Source: Myxococcales bacterium | GTDB lineage: Bacteria; Myxococcota; B64-G9 | Assembly (NCBI GenBank): GCA_012798435.1 | Contig: JAAZNF010000099.1 | Coordinates: 16,894-80,893 of the forward strand | Length of the DNA stretch: 64,000 bases | Direction of reading: 5' to 3' | The notes under the pieces: model-generated | Seen by the model: the letters and a program-made list of their open reading frames with translations, nothing else | Database searches by the model: none | Told to the model about the DNA's origin: nothing | Made by a program: the position numbers and the translations under genes | In this document: positions 16,193 through 24,949 of the stretch, in pieces | How positions within the stretch are numbered: the stretch's first letter is position 1 | Layout: every line of letters starts with the position of its first letter

Positions 16193-17113
16193 TCACCAGG
16201 AGAGCCGGGATGCCTCGGAGAGCGTCAGGCACTGGTGGCTCTTCTTCATCTCGCCGATGAAGGCGGCGAACACCGCGGCCTTCTTCTTCCAGGGAATTCG
16301 CAAGTCAAGTTGCGCTCGCGCAAGCGCCGGCTCGATTGCGTCAGTCTTTGCATCCAAAAAATCGACGCCGTGGAGCTCCAGGTTGACGAACTTCTTCTTT
16401 CTCAGCGACCGGGCGATCCAGGGCACCGCGTGCTCACCCAGCATGGCCAGCATCCCGCCCACCAGTGGCAGGTCCATCACGGTTCCGATCGGCAGCTCGA
16501 TCAGGGGGGCGTCGCCGCGGCGGGCCGGTCGCGCCGGGTCCGGCCGGTAGGGAGTGATGGGGGCCCGCGCCTCGCCGAGGTCCCCGAGCAGCGATAGACT
16601 CCGTCGGCCGCGGATCCGGAGCGCGACCAGGGCCGCGGCCTTCACCACCCGGTAGCTCAGGCTGGGAAGAATGGACGAGTCGTAACGCACCCCGACCCGG
16701 ATGGCCGCCGGCAACACCCGTGGGCCCAGGTTGTACCCCGGCGCCCGGAAGCCCAGGGGCGCGCGCGCACCGGTGAGCCGCCGCAGCACGCGATCGCCGT
16801 CTTGGATCTCCTCGGCGATCTCTCGCTCGCTCATCGCCGACAGGCGGTAGGGGTGCGAGGAGGTGTGGTTGGCGATCTCGATCCCCGCCGCCGCCGCCGC
16901 CTTCACCGCGCGCCGGGCGGAGGCGTTGTCTCGTCCGGCCACGGACGCGCCCACCACGAAGGCCGTGCCCGGCACGCCGAGAGAAGCGAGCAGCTGGCAG
17001 AATCGAGGCAGCGCGCGCTCGACCAACGGATCGGCCCGTTCCTGGGCCGGCAACCCGAAGATCTCCCTATAGCAGCGCAGCGGATCCAGGTCGATGGAGA
17101 CGCAAAAGATCAC
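16193..17113 (-). CDS. Polysaccharide deacetylase (NodB-homology) family protein
   Basis: 306 aa. NodB-type catalytic elements are visible: SIDLDP near residue 6 (Asp pair), IANHTSSHPYRLS near residue 80 (His metal ligands, H-x3-H-type), GFRAPGYN near residue 122 and LELHGVDFLD near residue 243. Family enzymes remove N- or O-acyl groups from sugars using a divalent metal. There is no signal peptide, so a cytoplasmic lipid-linked or nucleotide sugar substrate is likely. The ATG overlaps the stop of the GT2 gene (17110-17113), implying that the two act on the same glycolipid. Confidence 0.8.
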   Translation of the reverse strand: MIFCVSIDLDPLRCYREIFGLPAQERADPLVERALPRFCQLLASLGVPGTAFVVGASVAGRDNASARRAVKAAAAAGIEIANHTSSHPYRLSAMSEREIAEEIQDGDRVLRRLTGARAPLGFRAPGYNLGPRVLPAAIRVGVRYDSSILPSLSYRVVKAAALVALRIRGRRSLSLLGDLGEARAPITPYRPDPARPARRGDAPLIELPIGTVMDLPLVGGMLAMLGEHAVPWIARSLRKKKFVNLELHGVDFLDAKTDAIEPALARAQLDLRIPWKKKAAVFAAFIGEMKKSHQCLTLSEASRLSW

Positions 17114-17847
17114 GCGTCACGGGCCCGGCGCGCGCGATCCTTCACGCGAAGCAGCCAGGCGAGCTGGCCGATCTGCCACAGGGCGCGGGGGACGCGGCTG
17201 ATGAGGTTGATGGTGGGACGGCGCTTCTCGCGCACGTCGAGCGGGATCTCGCGGATGCGTTTGCCGCTTCGCTCGGCGCGGATCACGAACTCGGAGGCGA
17301 AGAGGTTCTGTCCCAGCACGCACTCCAGCACGACCGGCAGCAGGGGCCTGCGCACGAAGGCCTTGAGGCCGTGGGTGTCGGTGCCGCGAAAGCCCGCCGC
17401 CGCGCGCAGCAGGGTGTTGAACACCTGGGTGGCCAGGTGCCGCACCCAGGGCCGCTGGTCGCGGGCGCCGGCCAGGACCTTGGAGCCGACCACCAGCTCG
17501 GCCTGGTTCGAGCGCAGCAGCGAGAGCGCTTCCCGGTAGAAGCCGGTGTCGCACAGGTCGATCTCGTCGCACACCACGTATTTGCCGCGGGCGAGCAGGA
17601 TGCCCTCGCGCAGGGCCTGGCCGTAGTCCGGCTCGTCGCGGTGGAGGTAGCCGACCTGGGCGTGGCGGCGCTCGAGCTCTTTGGCGACCTCCAAGGTGGA
17701 ATCGCGACTGCCGTTCTCGCACAACAGGATCTCGAAGGACTCGGAGATTTGCGGCAGGCGCTCGAGCAAGCCGGCCACGGAGTCGGCCATGATGGCCGAC
17801 TCGTTGTGCACCGGGATCACCACGCTGAGTTCTGGGCCGTCCGCCAT
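17110..17847 (-). CDS. Family 2 glycosyltransferase
   Basis: 245 aa from ATG 17847; no strong ribosome site is visible, and an in-frame start at 17910 is possible but adds unrelated residues. GT-A fold motifs: LSVVIPVHNES, ILLCENGSRDST and GKYVVCDEIDLCD in the position of the DXD segment, then THGLKAFVRRPLLP. A short C-terminal amphipathic region could dock on the membrane. Similar to dolichol-phosphate-mannose-synthase-like GT2 enzymes that transfer a sugar to polyprenyl phosphate. Translationally coupled to a NodB deacetylase. Confidence 0.8.
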   Translation of the reverse strand: MADGPELSVVIPVHNESAIMADSVAGLLERLPQISESFEILLCENGSRDSTLEVAKELERRHAQVGYLHRDEPDYGQALREGILLARGKYVVCDEIDLCDTGFYREALSLLRSNQAELVVGSKVLAGARDQRPWVRHLATQVFNTLLRAAAGFRGTDTHGLKAFVRRPLLPVVLECVLGQNLFASEFVIRAERSGKRIREIPLDVREKRRPTINLISRVPRALWQIGQLAWLLRVKDRARRARDA

Positions 17848-17923
17848 GGGGCGAAATCTAGCAGAAGTTTTTACGCTTTTCCAAGATTTGGCCCGCGCCG
17901 GAAAGGTCACCCATTTGCAGTGG

Positions 17924-17941
17924 TGCGAAAATTATTTCGCA
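17924..17941. promoter_or_regulatory. Perfect 18-bp dyad upstream of the pssA sigma-54 site
   Basis: TGCGAAA (17924-17930) and TTTCGCA (17935-17941) are exact inverted repeats around ATTA. The dyad is about 135-150 bp upstream of the sigma-54 core at 18073, the usual distance for an enhancer-binding-protein site. It could also serve the divergent GT2/NodB operon. Confidence 0.45.
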
Positions 17942-18072
17942 GTCGCTTGACGTGTTGCGTAATGCCGTTCTCTTTTTGGGGTATGTCGGGGGACGTAAAA
18001 AATCTCGCTGGTATTTTTATTTCCTTTTTCATTCAATATGTTGTGGAAAATAGGCCGTGTTTTTGCAAATAT

Positions 18073-18087
18073 TGGCACGACACTTGC
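18073..18087 (+). promoter_or_regulatory. Near-consensus sigma-54 promoter for pssA
   Basis: TGGCACGACACTTGC, with a T before it, matches TGGCAC-N5-TTGC at every fixed position; GG at 18074-18075 and GC at 18086-18087 are correctly spaced. Predicted start is about 18099, leaving a roughly 12-nt leader that contains the GGAGG ribosome site before ATG 18111. The 170 bp upstream are unusually AT-rich. Confidence 0.65.
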
Positions 18088-18110
18088 GGGAAGACTGGCT
18101 GGAGGCGAGT

Positions 18111-18884
18111 ATGAAAAGTCGAAGACTCTATGCCTTGCTTCCGAGCCTGTTCACCGTCTCCAGCATCTTTTGCGGGTTCTACGCCATTCTGATGGCGACG
18201 AACGGCGCCGACCCCGAGCGGTTTCTCAAGGCCGCCGTGGCCATCTTGTTCGCGGCCATCTTCGACACCATGGACGGCCGGGTGGCCCGCATGACCAAGA
18301 CCGAGAGCGAGTTCGGCGTCCAGCTCGACTCGCTGGCCGACGTGATCTCCTTCGGGGCCGCGCCGGCCGTGCTGGCGTACCAGTGGGGTCTTTCCGGACT
18401 GGGGTTCTTCGGTCTGCTCGTCGCGTTCGGCTTCGCCGCCTGCGGCGCGCTGCGACTCGCGCGCTTCAACGTGCAGTGCGCCAAGGGCAAGGGTTGCTCT
18501 GGGTTCTTCGTGGGGATGCCCATCCCGCTCGCCGCCCTCGGCATCGTGTCGCTGGTCCTCCTCCATCGGAAGCTCGGTGGCGGCGTGGCGTCGCACCAGC
18601 CGCTGGTGGCGCTCTTCGTAGCCGCGCTCTCCTGGCTCATGGTGAGCCGCGTGCCCTACCGTACCTTCAAGAAGGCCAAGGCCAGCACCCGCACCTTCGT
18701 CATCCTGGGGGCGGTCGCCGCCGCGGTCACCGCGGGCAGCGTGCTCTTCTCCTTCAGCCACGTGCTCTTCTTCGCCTGGGTGTTCTGGTCGGCCTACGGC
18801 ATCGCCGAGGGCTCGGTCCGCCTCGTCCAGAAACGCCTCTCCCCGGCACTCTACGCTCGCAAACACACCGAGGACGACCGCTAG
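18111..18884 (+). CDS. pssA: CDP-diacylglycerol-serine O-phosphatidyltransferase
   Basis: 257 aa from ATG 18111 (GGAGG upstream). About eight transmembrane helices. The CDP-alcohol phosphotransferase signature is complete: D52-x2-D55-G-x2-A-R, then G and D-x3-D within FGVQLDSLADV. The GAAPAVLAY and LRLARFN segments are typical of PssA of the integral-membrane (Bacillus/archaeal) type. It makes phosphatidylserine from CDP-diacylglycerol and serine in the inner membrane, the precursor of phosphatidylethanolamine. No decarboxylase gene is adjacent. Control by sigma-54 would be unusual for a housekeeping gene. Confidence 0.85.
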   Translation: MKSRRLYALLPSLFTVSSIFCGFYAILMATNGADPERFLKAAVAILFAAIFDTMDGRVARMTKTESEFGVQLDSLADVISFGAAPAVLAYQWGLSGLGFFGLLVAFGFAACGALRLARFNVQCAKGKGCSGFFVGMPIPLAALGIVSLVLLHRKLGGGVASHQPLVALFVAALSWLMVSRVPYRTFKKAKASTRTFVILGAVAAAVTAGSVLFSFSHVLFFAWVFWSAYGIAEGSVRLVQKRLSPALYARKHTEDDR

Positions 18885-19131
18885 GCAACCCTCGGCTCCT
18901 CCCGCCACCTGCCGTCGTTGGGCCACTCTCCCTCGATGAGACGGGACTGACGCCGGGAACTCCGAAACAGAAGCGCTCGATGTGCCTCGGGTCGCGGTGA
19001 TCCCGCGGCGAGCGCATTCGCGCGCAAGATGGCGCAGCCACCGGCTTTGCTTTTTCTTTTTGATTTTGCCATGCTCGGCCCGGCTACCAACATTTTTCCC
19101 GGAGTCGGGTCCGGGTATCCAGGAGGAGCCC

Positions 19132-22100
19132 ATGACGCGCGCGATCCGTTGGGGAGGCTGGCTGGCGACATTCTTTCTCCTTGCGGGTTGCCAGAATTGC
19201 GGAAAGAAGGAGGAGGGGCCCAAGGTTCCCGCCGCCGTCGACGCCGGCGGACCGGAGGAGGTCGTTCGCAAGCTCGCGGTGGAGGATCTGCAACCCCTCA
19301 TCCGGGAGGAGGGCGCGCTGGGCACCGTCCCCGGCAAGGTGGTGGTGCGCTTCGCCCGGCCGGTGATCAAGGAGGAGGACATCCACAAGCCCGTGTCCGA
19401 GAAGACGGTCCTGACCGTCGGCGTGCCGGGCGAGCTGCGCTACGCCTCCTCGGACACGCTGGAGTTCGTGCCCGACGAGCCCTTCGCGCCCGATACCACC
19501 TACACCGCCACGCTTTCTGCGGTGGACACCTGGTCGGGGCTGATCAGTGCGCCCACCCCCAGCCCCTGGGTCCACGCCTTCCGCACCCCGCGCTTCGCCT
19601 TCGTGTCCGCCGCGCTGCGATCGATGGACCCCAAGAAGGGCATCCTGACGCTGGAGATCGTCCTGTCGGCCCCCGCCGAGGCGAACCGGCTCGCCGAGTT
19701 CTCCTCCTTCCGGGTGAACGGCAAGCCGATGGCCAAGGTGCTGGTCGATCGCCTGGAGGAGCAGAACCGCTTCACCGCCCGCCTGCTCAACGTCGCCTGG
19801 CAGCAGTCGCTGACGATCGAGTTCTCGCTGCGCGCCGGACTCCCCATGGCGGGGGACGAGAAAGTGCGGGCCGAGGCCGCCCGCGAGACCATCCAGATCT
19901 CCGGCGACCCCTGGCAGATCCTCTCGGCGGACCGCGGCGAGGCCCCGACCGGCCACTACCTGGACTTCGTGTGCGACGACTCGGGTGGCAAGCAGCCGAA
20001 GCGCTGGTACTGGGACCGCCTGCGCCACCAGGACTACCAGATCTCGCGGCGCTGTCTGCCGCTGGAGGCCGACGCACTGGAGAGCATCCGTTTCGAACCC
20101 GCGGTGAAGTTCTCGCTGGCGCCCTCCGACGGCGGCTTCCGCCTGCTCGGCGACTTCCGGCGCGGCACCTACACCCTCACCATCCCGGCCGGCCTGCGCA
20201 CCCAGGACGGCGGCGTGCTGCCGAGCACCTACCGGGAGAGCTTCACCTTCCCGGCGCGGAGCCCCCAGCTCTCCTTCGCCGCCCAGGGCCGCTACCTGCC
20301 GCGCTCGGCCGTGCGCAGCCTGGCCCTGCGCCACCTCAACGTCGACCAGGCGGTCCTGTCCGTGCGCCACGTTCCGAGCGAGAACCTCGTCTTCTGGATG
20401 AGCGACGACCAGAGCGACGCCGCCACCGAGCGCAACTCGAACCTCATCCAGGAGAAGAAACTCGCCCTGCGCGGCCGCCCGGACGAGTTCGCCAGCACCT
20501 TCCTCGACCTGGGAGAACTGCTGCCGGCCGAGGGTAAGGGGGTGTTCCAGGTCGAGGTGGTGTCCGGCTCGGCCCGCTCGCGCGTGCGCGTGCTGCTCAC
20601 CGACATGCACGTCGTGGCCAAGCGTTCGGGCGAGCTGCCCGAGGAGGGGGGCAACCGGGCCGTGTGGGCCTGGACCCTGCACTCCGAGACGCTAGAGCCG
20701 GTCGCGGGGGTCGAGCTGCGTCTCATTCGCAAGAGCGGCCAGACGGTGGGGCGCTGCGTCACCGACGGGAGCGGCGGCTGTCGGCTCAAGGTGGAGCCGC
20801 CGGACATCGACAAGTCCGAGCCGTTTGCCATCGTGGCCCAGAAGGGTGCCGACGTCACCTACCTCAAGTTCGCCGACGTGGAGGACTCGGTCGCCGAGGC
20901 CCGCGTGTCGGGCGAGCCGTTCGAGGGTGAGGCCGTGGTGCGCGCCGCCATCTACTCGGACCGTGGCGTGTACCGGCCGGGGGACACCGCGCACCTGGCC
21001 GCCGTGCTGCGCGACGAGCGCAACCTGGCCCCAGCCGCCGGCATGCCCGTGTTGCTGGAGCTGAAAGATCCCCGCGGCAAGACGGTGCGCCAGACCACGC
21101 TCACCACCAACCCGGCCGGGATGATCGCCTGGGACGTGCGCTTCGACGCCTTCGCCGGCACCGGCCGCTACCAGGTGCAGGCGCAGGCGGCCAAGCGACA
21201 GCTCGGCGAGTACGCCTTCCAGGTGGAGGAGTTCGTGCCCGAGCGTATGAAGGTCACCGCCAAGGGCGAGCGGCCGGCCTACCTCGCGCAAGAGGCGGTG
21301 GCGGTGGACGTCGCGGCCCGTTACCTGTTCGGCGGCGTGCCCGCCGGGGCCCGGGTGGAGATGTCCTGCGATCTCTCGCCGGCCGCCTTTCGCCCCGGGG
21401 ACGACGCGGCCTTCACCTACGGCGTGTTGTCGCTCGAGGAGAAGGCGCCGCGCCCGCTCTCGCTGGGTTCGGTCACCGGCAGCCTGGACGACAAGGGGGC
21501 CGCGCGCCTGCTGTGCCCCGCGCCGACCTCGCCGGTGGAGATCCCCGGCAGCCTGCGCCTCACCGCCCGGGTGGCGGTGTTCGAGGCGGGCTCCGGGCGG
21601 ACCACCCAGGAGCAGGCGACGGTGCTGTGGCACCCCGAGCGCTACTACCTGGGCCTGAGCACAGGGACGACAACTGCCGAGGCGGGCCAGGCGGTGGCGG
21701 TGAACGGGGTGGTGGTGGACTGGAACGGCCAGCCGGTAAAAAGCGTGCCCGAGATCGAGCTCATGTTCTTCCGCATGGAAGAGGAGTACGACTGGAGCTA
21801 CTACGACGAGGAGGGTGGGGGCGGCTACCGGCGCTACCGCCGGCCGGTGATGGAGGGGCGCCAGAAGGTCAAGGTCGAGGCCGGCCGCTTCAGCGCCAGC
21901 TTCACTCCCAGTCAGGACGCCTCGGCCTTCCTGGTGCGCGCCCGGGCCGGCAACGCCCGCACCGACCTCGAGATCGCGGGGCGCGGCGGCTACTACTGGT
22001 GGGAGGGCGGCGAGAGCCGGGTGGACCAGACGCCCCGGCCGGCCAAGGCCGCCTGGATCGATCTCAAGGGCCCCGAGGCCTTCCGGGTGGGAGAGGCGGC

Positions 22101-24798
22101 GCAGGTGACCTTCAAAGCCCCCTACCGCGGGGTGGCCCTGCTCACCGTCGAGACCAATCAGGTGAAGAGCTCCCAGTGGAAGCGGGTGGAGGCCGGCGAG
22201 GGCGCCTTCGAGGTGAAGCTCTCCGAGTTCTCGCCCAACGTGTACCTGGGACTGCTGCTCATCAAGGATCCGCGCCTGGAGTCGAAACAGGCTTTCCTGC
22301 CCGATCGCGCCTTCGGCATCAAGAGCTTCGCCGTGGTGCCCGAGGAGTTCACTCAGGAGGTCCGGCTGGACGTCCCCAAGGAGATCCGCAGCCAGGCCAA
22401 GCTCGAGGTGACGCTCCAGCTGGGGCGCGCCGAGGAGGGGACCTTCGCCACGGTGGCGGTGGTCGACGAGGGTATCCTGTCGCTCACCAAGTTCGCCTCG
22501 CCGGATCCGCACAAGGTGATCTTCGCGGCGCGGGCCCTGGCCGTGCAGACCTTTGAGACGGTGGGCTGGACGCTGCTGCTGCCGCCGCTCTCGCCCTCGA
22601 CGGCCACCGGCGGTGACGACGCCGAGGGCGGGGAGGCGGGCGCCCCGGGGCGGGTGCAGCCGGTGAAGCCGGTGGCCCTGTGGTCGGGGCTGGTGCCGGT
22701 GCCCACCGACGGCAAGCTCAAGCTGTCCTTCGACGTGCCGCAGTACCGCGGCCAGTTGCGCGTCATGGCGGTGACCGCCTCACCGAAACGAATGGGGCGC
22801 GCCGACGCCAGGGTGCTGGTGCGCGATCCGCTGGTGCTCCAGGTCACCGTGCCGCGTTTCCTCTCCGAGGGAGACGAGTTCGAGATCCCGGTGTTCCTGA
22901 CCAACCTGTCGGGCCAGAAACGCGACGTGAAGGTGCGACTCATGGTCGAGGCCCTGCCGGTACCCGGCCTGATCGAGGAGAACCCCGGCTCGCCGGTGGA
23001 GGTGCGCGGCAAGACCGAGAAGTCGCTGTCGCTGGCCAACGAGGCCAACGGGGTGGCGGTGTTCGCGGCGCGGGCGCGGCGCTCGTTCGGCGCGGCGCGC
23101 TTTACCGTGCACGCCGAATCGGGCGACATCACGGTGCGCGCTGACCAGGAGGTGCCGCTGCTCCCGTCCGGTCCGCGCAGCCACCGGGTGCAGAAGATCG
23201 AGCTCGCCGGCGGCGAGGTCAATCTCCTGCCGTACCTCGCTGGCTGGGTGCCCATGAGCGAGCACAGCACCTTCTGGGTCACCAGCAACCCCTACGGCGA
23301 GGCCTTCGATCACCTGCGCTACCTGGTGCACTACCCGCACGGTTGTATCGAGCAGACTACCTCCAGCACCCGGCCGCTCCTGTTCCTGGCCGAAATCCTG
23401 TCCGGCGTCGATCCCGAGATGTCGGCCTCGGGCAAGATCGAGGAGGTGGCCCAGCGCGGCATTGACCGGGCGTTGTCCATGCAGACGCCCTCGGGCGGCT
23501 TCGCCTTCTGGCCCGGCGGGACCGAGGCCACCCACTGGGGCAGCGCCTACGCCACCCACATGCTGCTGGATGCGAAGAAGCTGGGATTCTCCATCGGCAA
23601 AGAGCGCCTGGATGACGCGGTGAAGTTCCTCGAGAACCTGATTTCGAACCAGTACGAGAACCGTCCCGCCTCCGAGCGTGGCCGCCACGGCTACTACTGG
23701 GAATACGACCCGGACGCCGAGCCCTACCTGCAGTACGTGCTGGCCGTGGCCGGCAAGCCCCACAGGGCGCGCATGGAAAAGTTGCTCGCCGAGAGTCGCG
23801 CCGACGACAGCGAGGGCGCCTACCTGCTCAAGGCTGGCCTGTACCTGGCCGGCGACCGGCGCTACGAGCGCGATCTCAAGAACCCCACGCTCACGCCCAT
23901 CCAGGAGAAGCGGCGTTACGGCTGGTCGTTCTACTCCGAGCGGCGGTCCCGGGGCCTCATGCTCAGCGTCTTCGGAGACCTGTTTGGGGCCGACCCCGCC
24001 GGGGAGTCGCTCGCCAACCTGGTGGCCGAGGGCCTGCGCGGCCGGCCCAGCTACTGGTACACAACGCAAGAACTGGTGTGGAGCATCACCGGGCTGGGCA
24101 AACGCCTGCAGGGCGCGGCCAAGAAGCGTGCGCCGGCGCAACTTCTCGCCAACGGAAAGCCGGTGCGCGAGCAGCCGAAACCCGCCGGCAGCAAGAGCGC
24201 CGATCAGAGCTTCGCGCTGGCCCGGGCCTCGGAATACCGCGAGCTGATGCTCCGGCTCCCAGGTGCCCCGGAGGGCAAGCTGTACCTCATCCTGAGCAGC
24301 ACCGGCGTGCTGGAAAAGCCGGACTTCCGCACCGGCGGCGAGGGGCTGGAGCTCTCTCGGCGCTACCTCATTGCCGACGGGAGCGAGATCGATCTCGCCA
24401 CCGGTGGGCCGGCGCTGGGCGACGTGGTCTACGTGGAGCTGACGATCGCCAACAAGACCAACGAGACGCTCACCAACATCGCGCTCACCGACCGCTTCCC
24501 GGCCGGGCTGGAGATCGAAAACCCGCGGCTCAACCGCGGCGGGGTGGTGGACTGGCTCGACGCCGAGGCGCAGTGGAACCTCGACTACCTCGACATCCGC
24601 GACGACCGGCTGACCGCCTTCGGCAGCCTGGCCAGGGGTGAGAAGCGCACCCTGGTGTACGCGCTGCGCGCGGTGACCTCCGGCCGTTTCACCCTGCCCC
24701 CGGTGGAGGCCGAGGCCATGTACAACCCCCAGGTGTGGGCGCGCGAGGCCGGCGGCAAGATCACCGTGGCCGGTCCCTGGGAGGCCTTCCTCAACTGA
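19132..24798 (+). CDS. Bacterial alpha-2-macroglobulin lipoprotein
   Basis: 1888 aa from ATG 19132 (AGGAGGAGCCC upstream). Lipoprotein signal ending LLAGC. Tandem macroglobulin-like beta domains fill the first about 1150 residues (for example VYRPGDTAHLAAVLRD, typical MG2), followed by the A2M domain (VVDEGILSLT) and the thioester domain with an intact C1405-I-E-Q in HGCIEQTT, so the protease-trapping thioester is present. The C-terminal receptor-like domain ends at KRTLVYALRAVTSGRFTLPP. As in E. coli yfhM-pbpC, it is followed by a PBP1C gene. It probably traps invading or predatory proteases in the periplasm. Confidence 0.9.
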   Translation: MTRAIRWGGWLATFFLLAGCQNCGKKEEGPKVPAAVDAGGPEEVVRKLAVEDLQPLIREEGALGTVPGKVVVRFARPVIKEEDIHKPVSEKTVLTVGVPGELRYASSDTLEFVPDEPFAPDTTYTATLSAVDTWSGLISAPTPSPWVHAFRTPRFAFVSAALRSMDPKKGILTLEIVLSAPAEANRLAEFSSFRVNGKPMAKVLVDRLEEQNRFTARLLNVAWQQSLTIEFSLRAGLPMAGDEKVRAEAARETIQISGDPWQILSADRGEAPTGHYLDFVCDDSGGKQPKRWYWDRLRHQDYQISRRCLPLEADALESIRFEPAVKFSLAPSDGGFRLLGDFRRGTYTLTIPAGLRTQDGGVLPSTYRESFTFPARSPQLSFAAQGRYLPRSAVRSLALRHLNVDQAVLSVRHVPSENLVFWMSDDQSDAATERNSNLIQEKKLALRGRPDEFASTFLDLGELLPAEGKGVFQVEVVSGSARSRVRVLLTDMHVVAKRSGELPEEGGNRAVWAWTLHSETLEPVAGVELRLIRKSGQTVGRCVTDGSGGCRLKVEPPDIDKSEPFAIVAQKGADVTYLKFADVEDSVAEARVSGEPFEGEAVVRAAIYSDRGVYRPGDTAHLAAVLRDERNLAPAAGMPVLLELKDPRGKTVRQTTLTTNPAGMIAWDVRFDAFAGTGRYQVQAQAAKRQLGEYAFQVEEFVPERMKVTAKGERPAYLAQEAVAVDVAARYLFGGVPAGARVEMSCDLSPAAFRPGDDAAFTYGVLSLEEKAPRPLSLGSVTGSLDDKGAARLLCPAPTSPVEIPGSLRLTARVAVFEAGSGRTTQEQATVLWHPERYYLGLSTGTTTAEAGQAVAVNGVVVDWNGQPVKSVPEIELMFFRMEEEYDWSYYDEEGGGGYRRYRRPVMEGRQKVKVEAGRFSASFTPSQDASAFLVRARAGNARTDLEIAGRGGYYWWEGGESRVDQTPRPAKAAWIDLKGPEAFRVGEAAQVTFKAPYRGVALLTVETNQVKSSQWKRVEAGEGAFEVKLSEFSPNVYLGLLLIKDPRLESKQAFLPDRAFGIKSFAVVPEEFTQEVRLDVPKEIRSQAKLEVTLQLGRAEEGTFATVAVVDEGILSLTKFASPDPHKVIFAARALAVQTFETVGWTLLLPPLSPSTATGGDDAEGGEAGAPGRVQPVKPVALWSGLVPVPTDGKLKLSFDVPQYRGQLRVMAVTASPKRMGRADARVLVRDPLVLQVTVPRFLSEGDEFEIPVFLTNLSGQKRDVKVRLMVEALPVPGLIEENPGSPVEVRGKTEKSLSLANEANGVAVFAARARRSFGAARFTVHAESGDITVRADQEVPLLPSGPRSHRVQKIELAGGEVNLLPYLAGWVPMSEHSTFWVTSNPYGEAFDHLRYLVHYPHGCIEQTTSSTRPLLFLAEILSGVDPEMSASGKIEEVAQRGIDRALSMQTPSGGFAFWPGGTEATHWGSAYATHMLLDAKKLGFSIGKERLDDAVKFLENLISNQYENRPASERGRHGYYWEYDPDAEPYLQYVLAVAGKPHRARMEKLLAESRADDSEGAYLLKAGLYLAGDRRYERDLKNPTLTPIQEKRRYGWSFYSERRSRGLMLSVFGDLFGADPAGESLANLVAEGLRGRPSYWYTTQELVWSITGLGKRLQGAAKKRAPAQLLANGKPVREQPKPAGSKSADQSFALARASEYRELMLRLPGAPEGKLYLILSSTGVLEKPDFRTGGEGLELSRRYLIADGSEIDLATGGPALGDVVYVELTIANKTNETLTNIALTDRFPAGLEIENPRLNRGGVVDWLDAEAQWNLDYLDIRDDRLTAFGSLARGEKRTLVYALRAVTSGRFTLPPVEAEAMYNPQVWAREAGGKITVAGPWEAFLN

Positions 24799-24875
24799 GC
24801 ACCGGCGGGGGCGTGAGCGCAGCCCGGCGACAATGCCGACTGGGCCGCGCGGGAAGGCGCTGGTTTGTTGGGGCA

Positions 24876-24911
24876 TCTGGCCGCGCTGCCGCCCGCGCAA
24901 GCGCGGCCAGA
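24876..24911 (+). other. Intercistronic hairpin between alpha-2-macroglobulin and pbpC
   Basis: TCTGGCCGCGCT (24876-24887) and AGCGCGGCCAGA (24900-24911) are a perfect 12-bp inverted repeat with a 12-nt GC-rich loop. There is no U-tract. It lies 39 nt before the pbpC start and could set the ratio of the two proteins by partial termination or mRNA stabilisation. Confidence 0.45.
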
Positions 24912-24949
24912 CGCCGGCGTCGGCTTGGCGGCCGGGGCCATGAGAATCC

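Noticed and set aside
18982..19131. Longer start for the alpha-2-macroglobulin
   Set aside because: The AGGAGG site and lipoprotein signal begin at ATG 19132; upstream residues would bury the signal.
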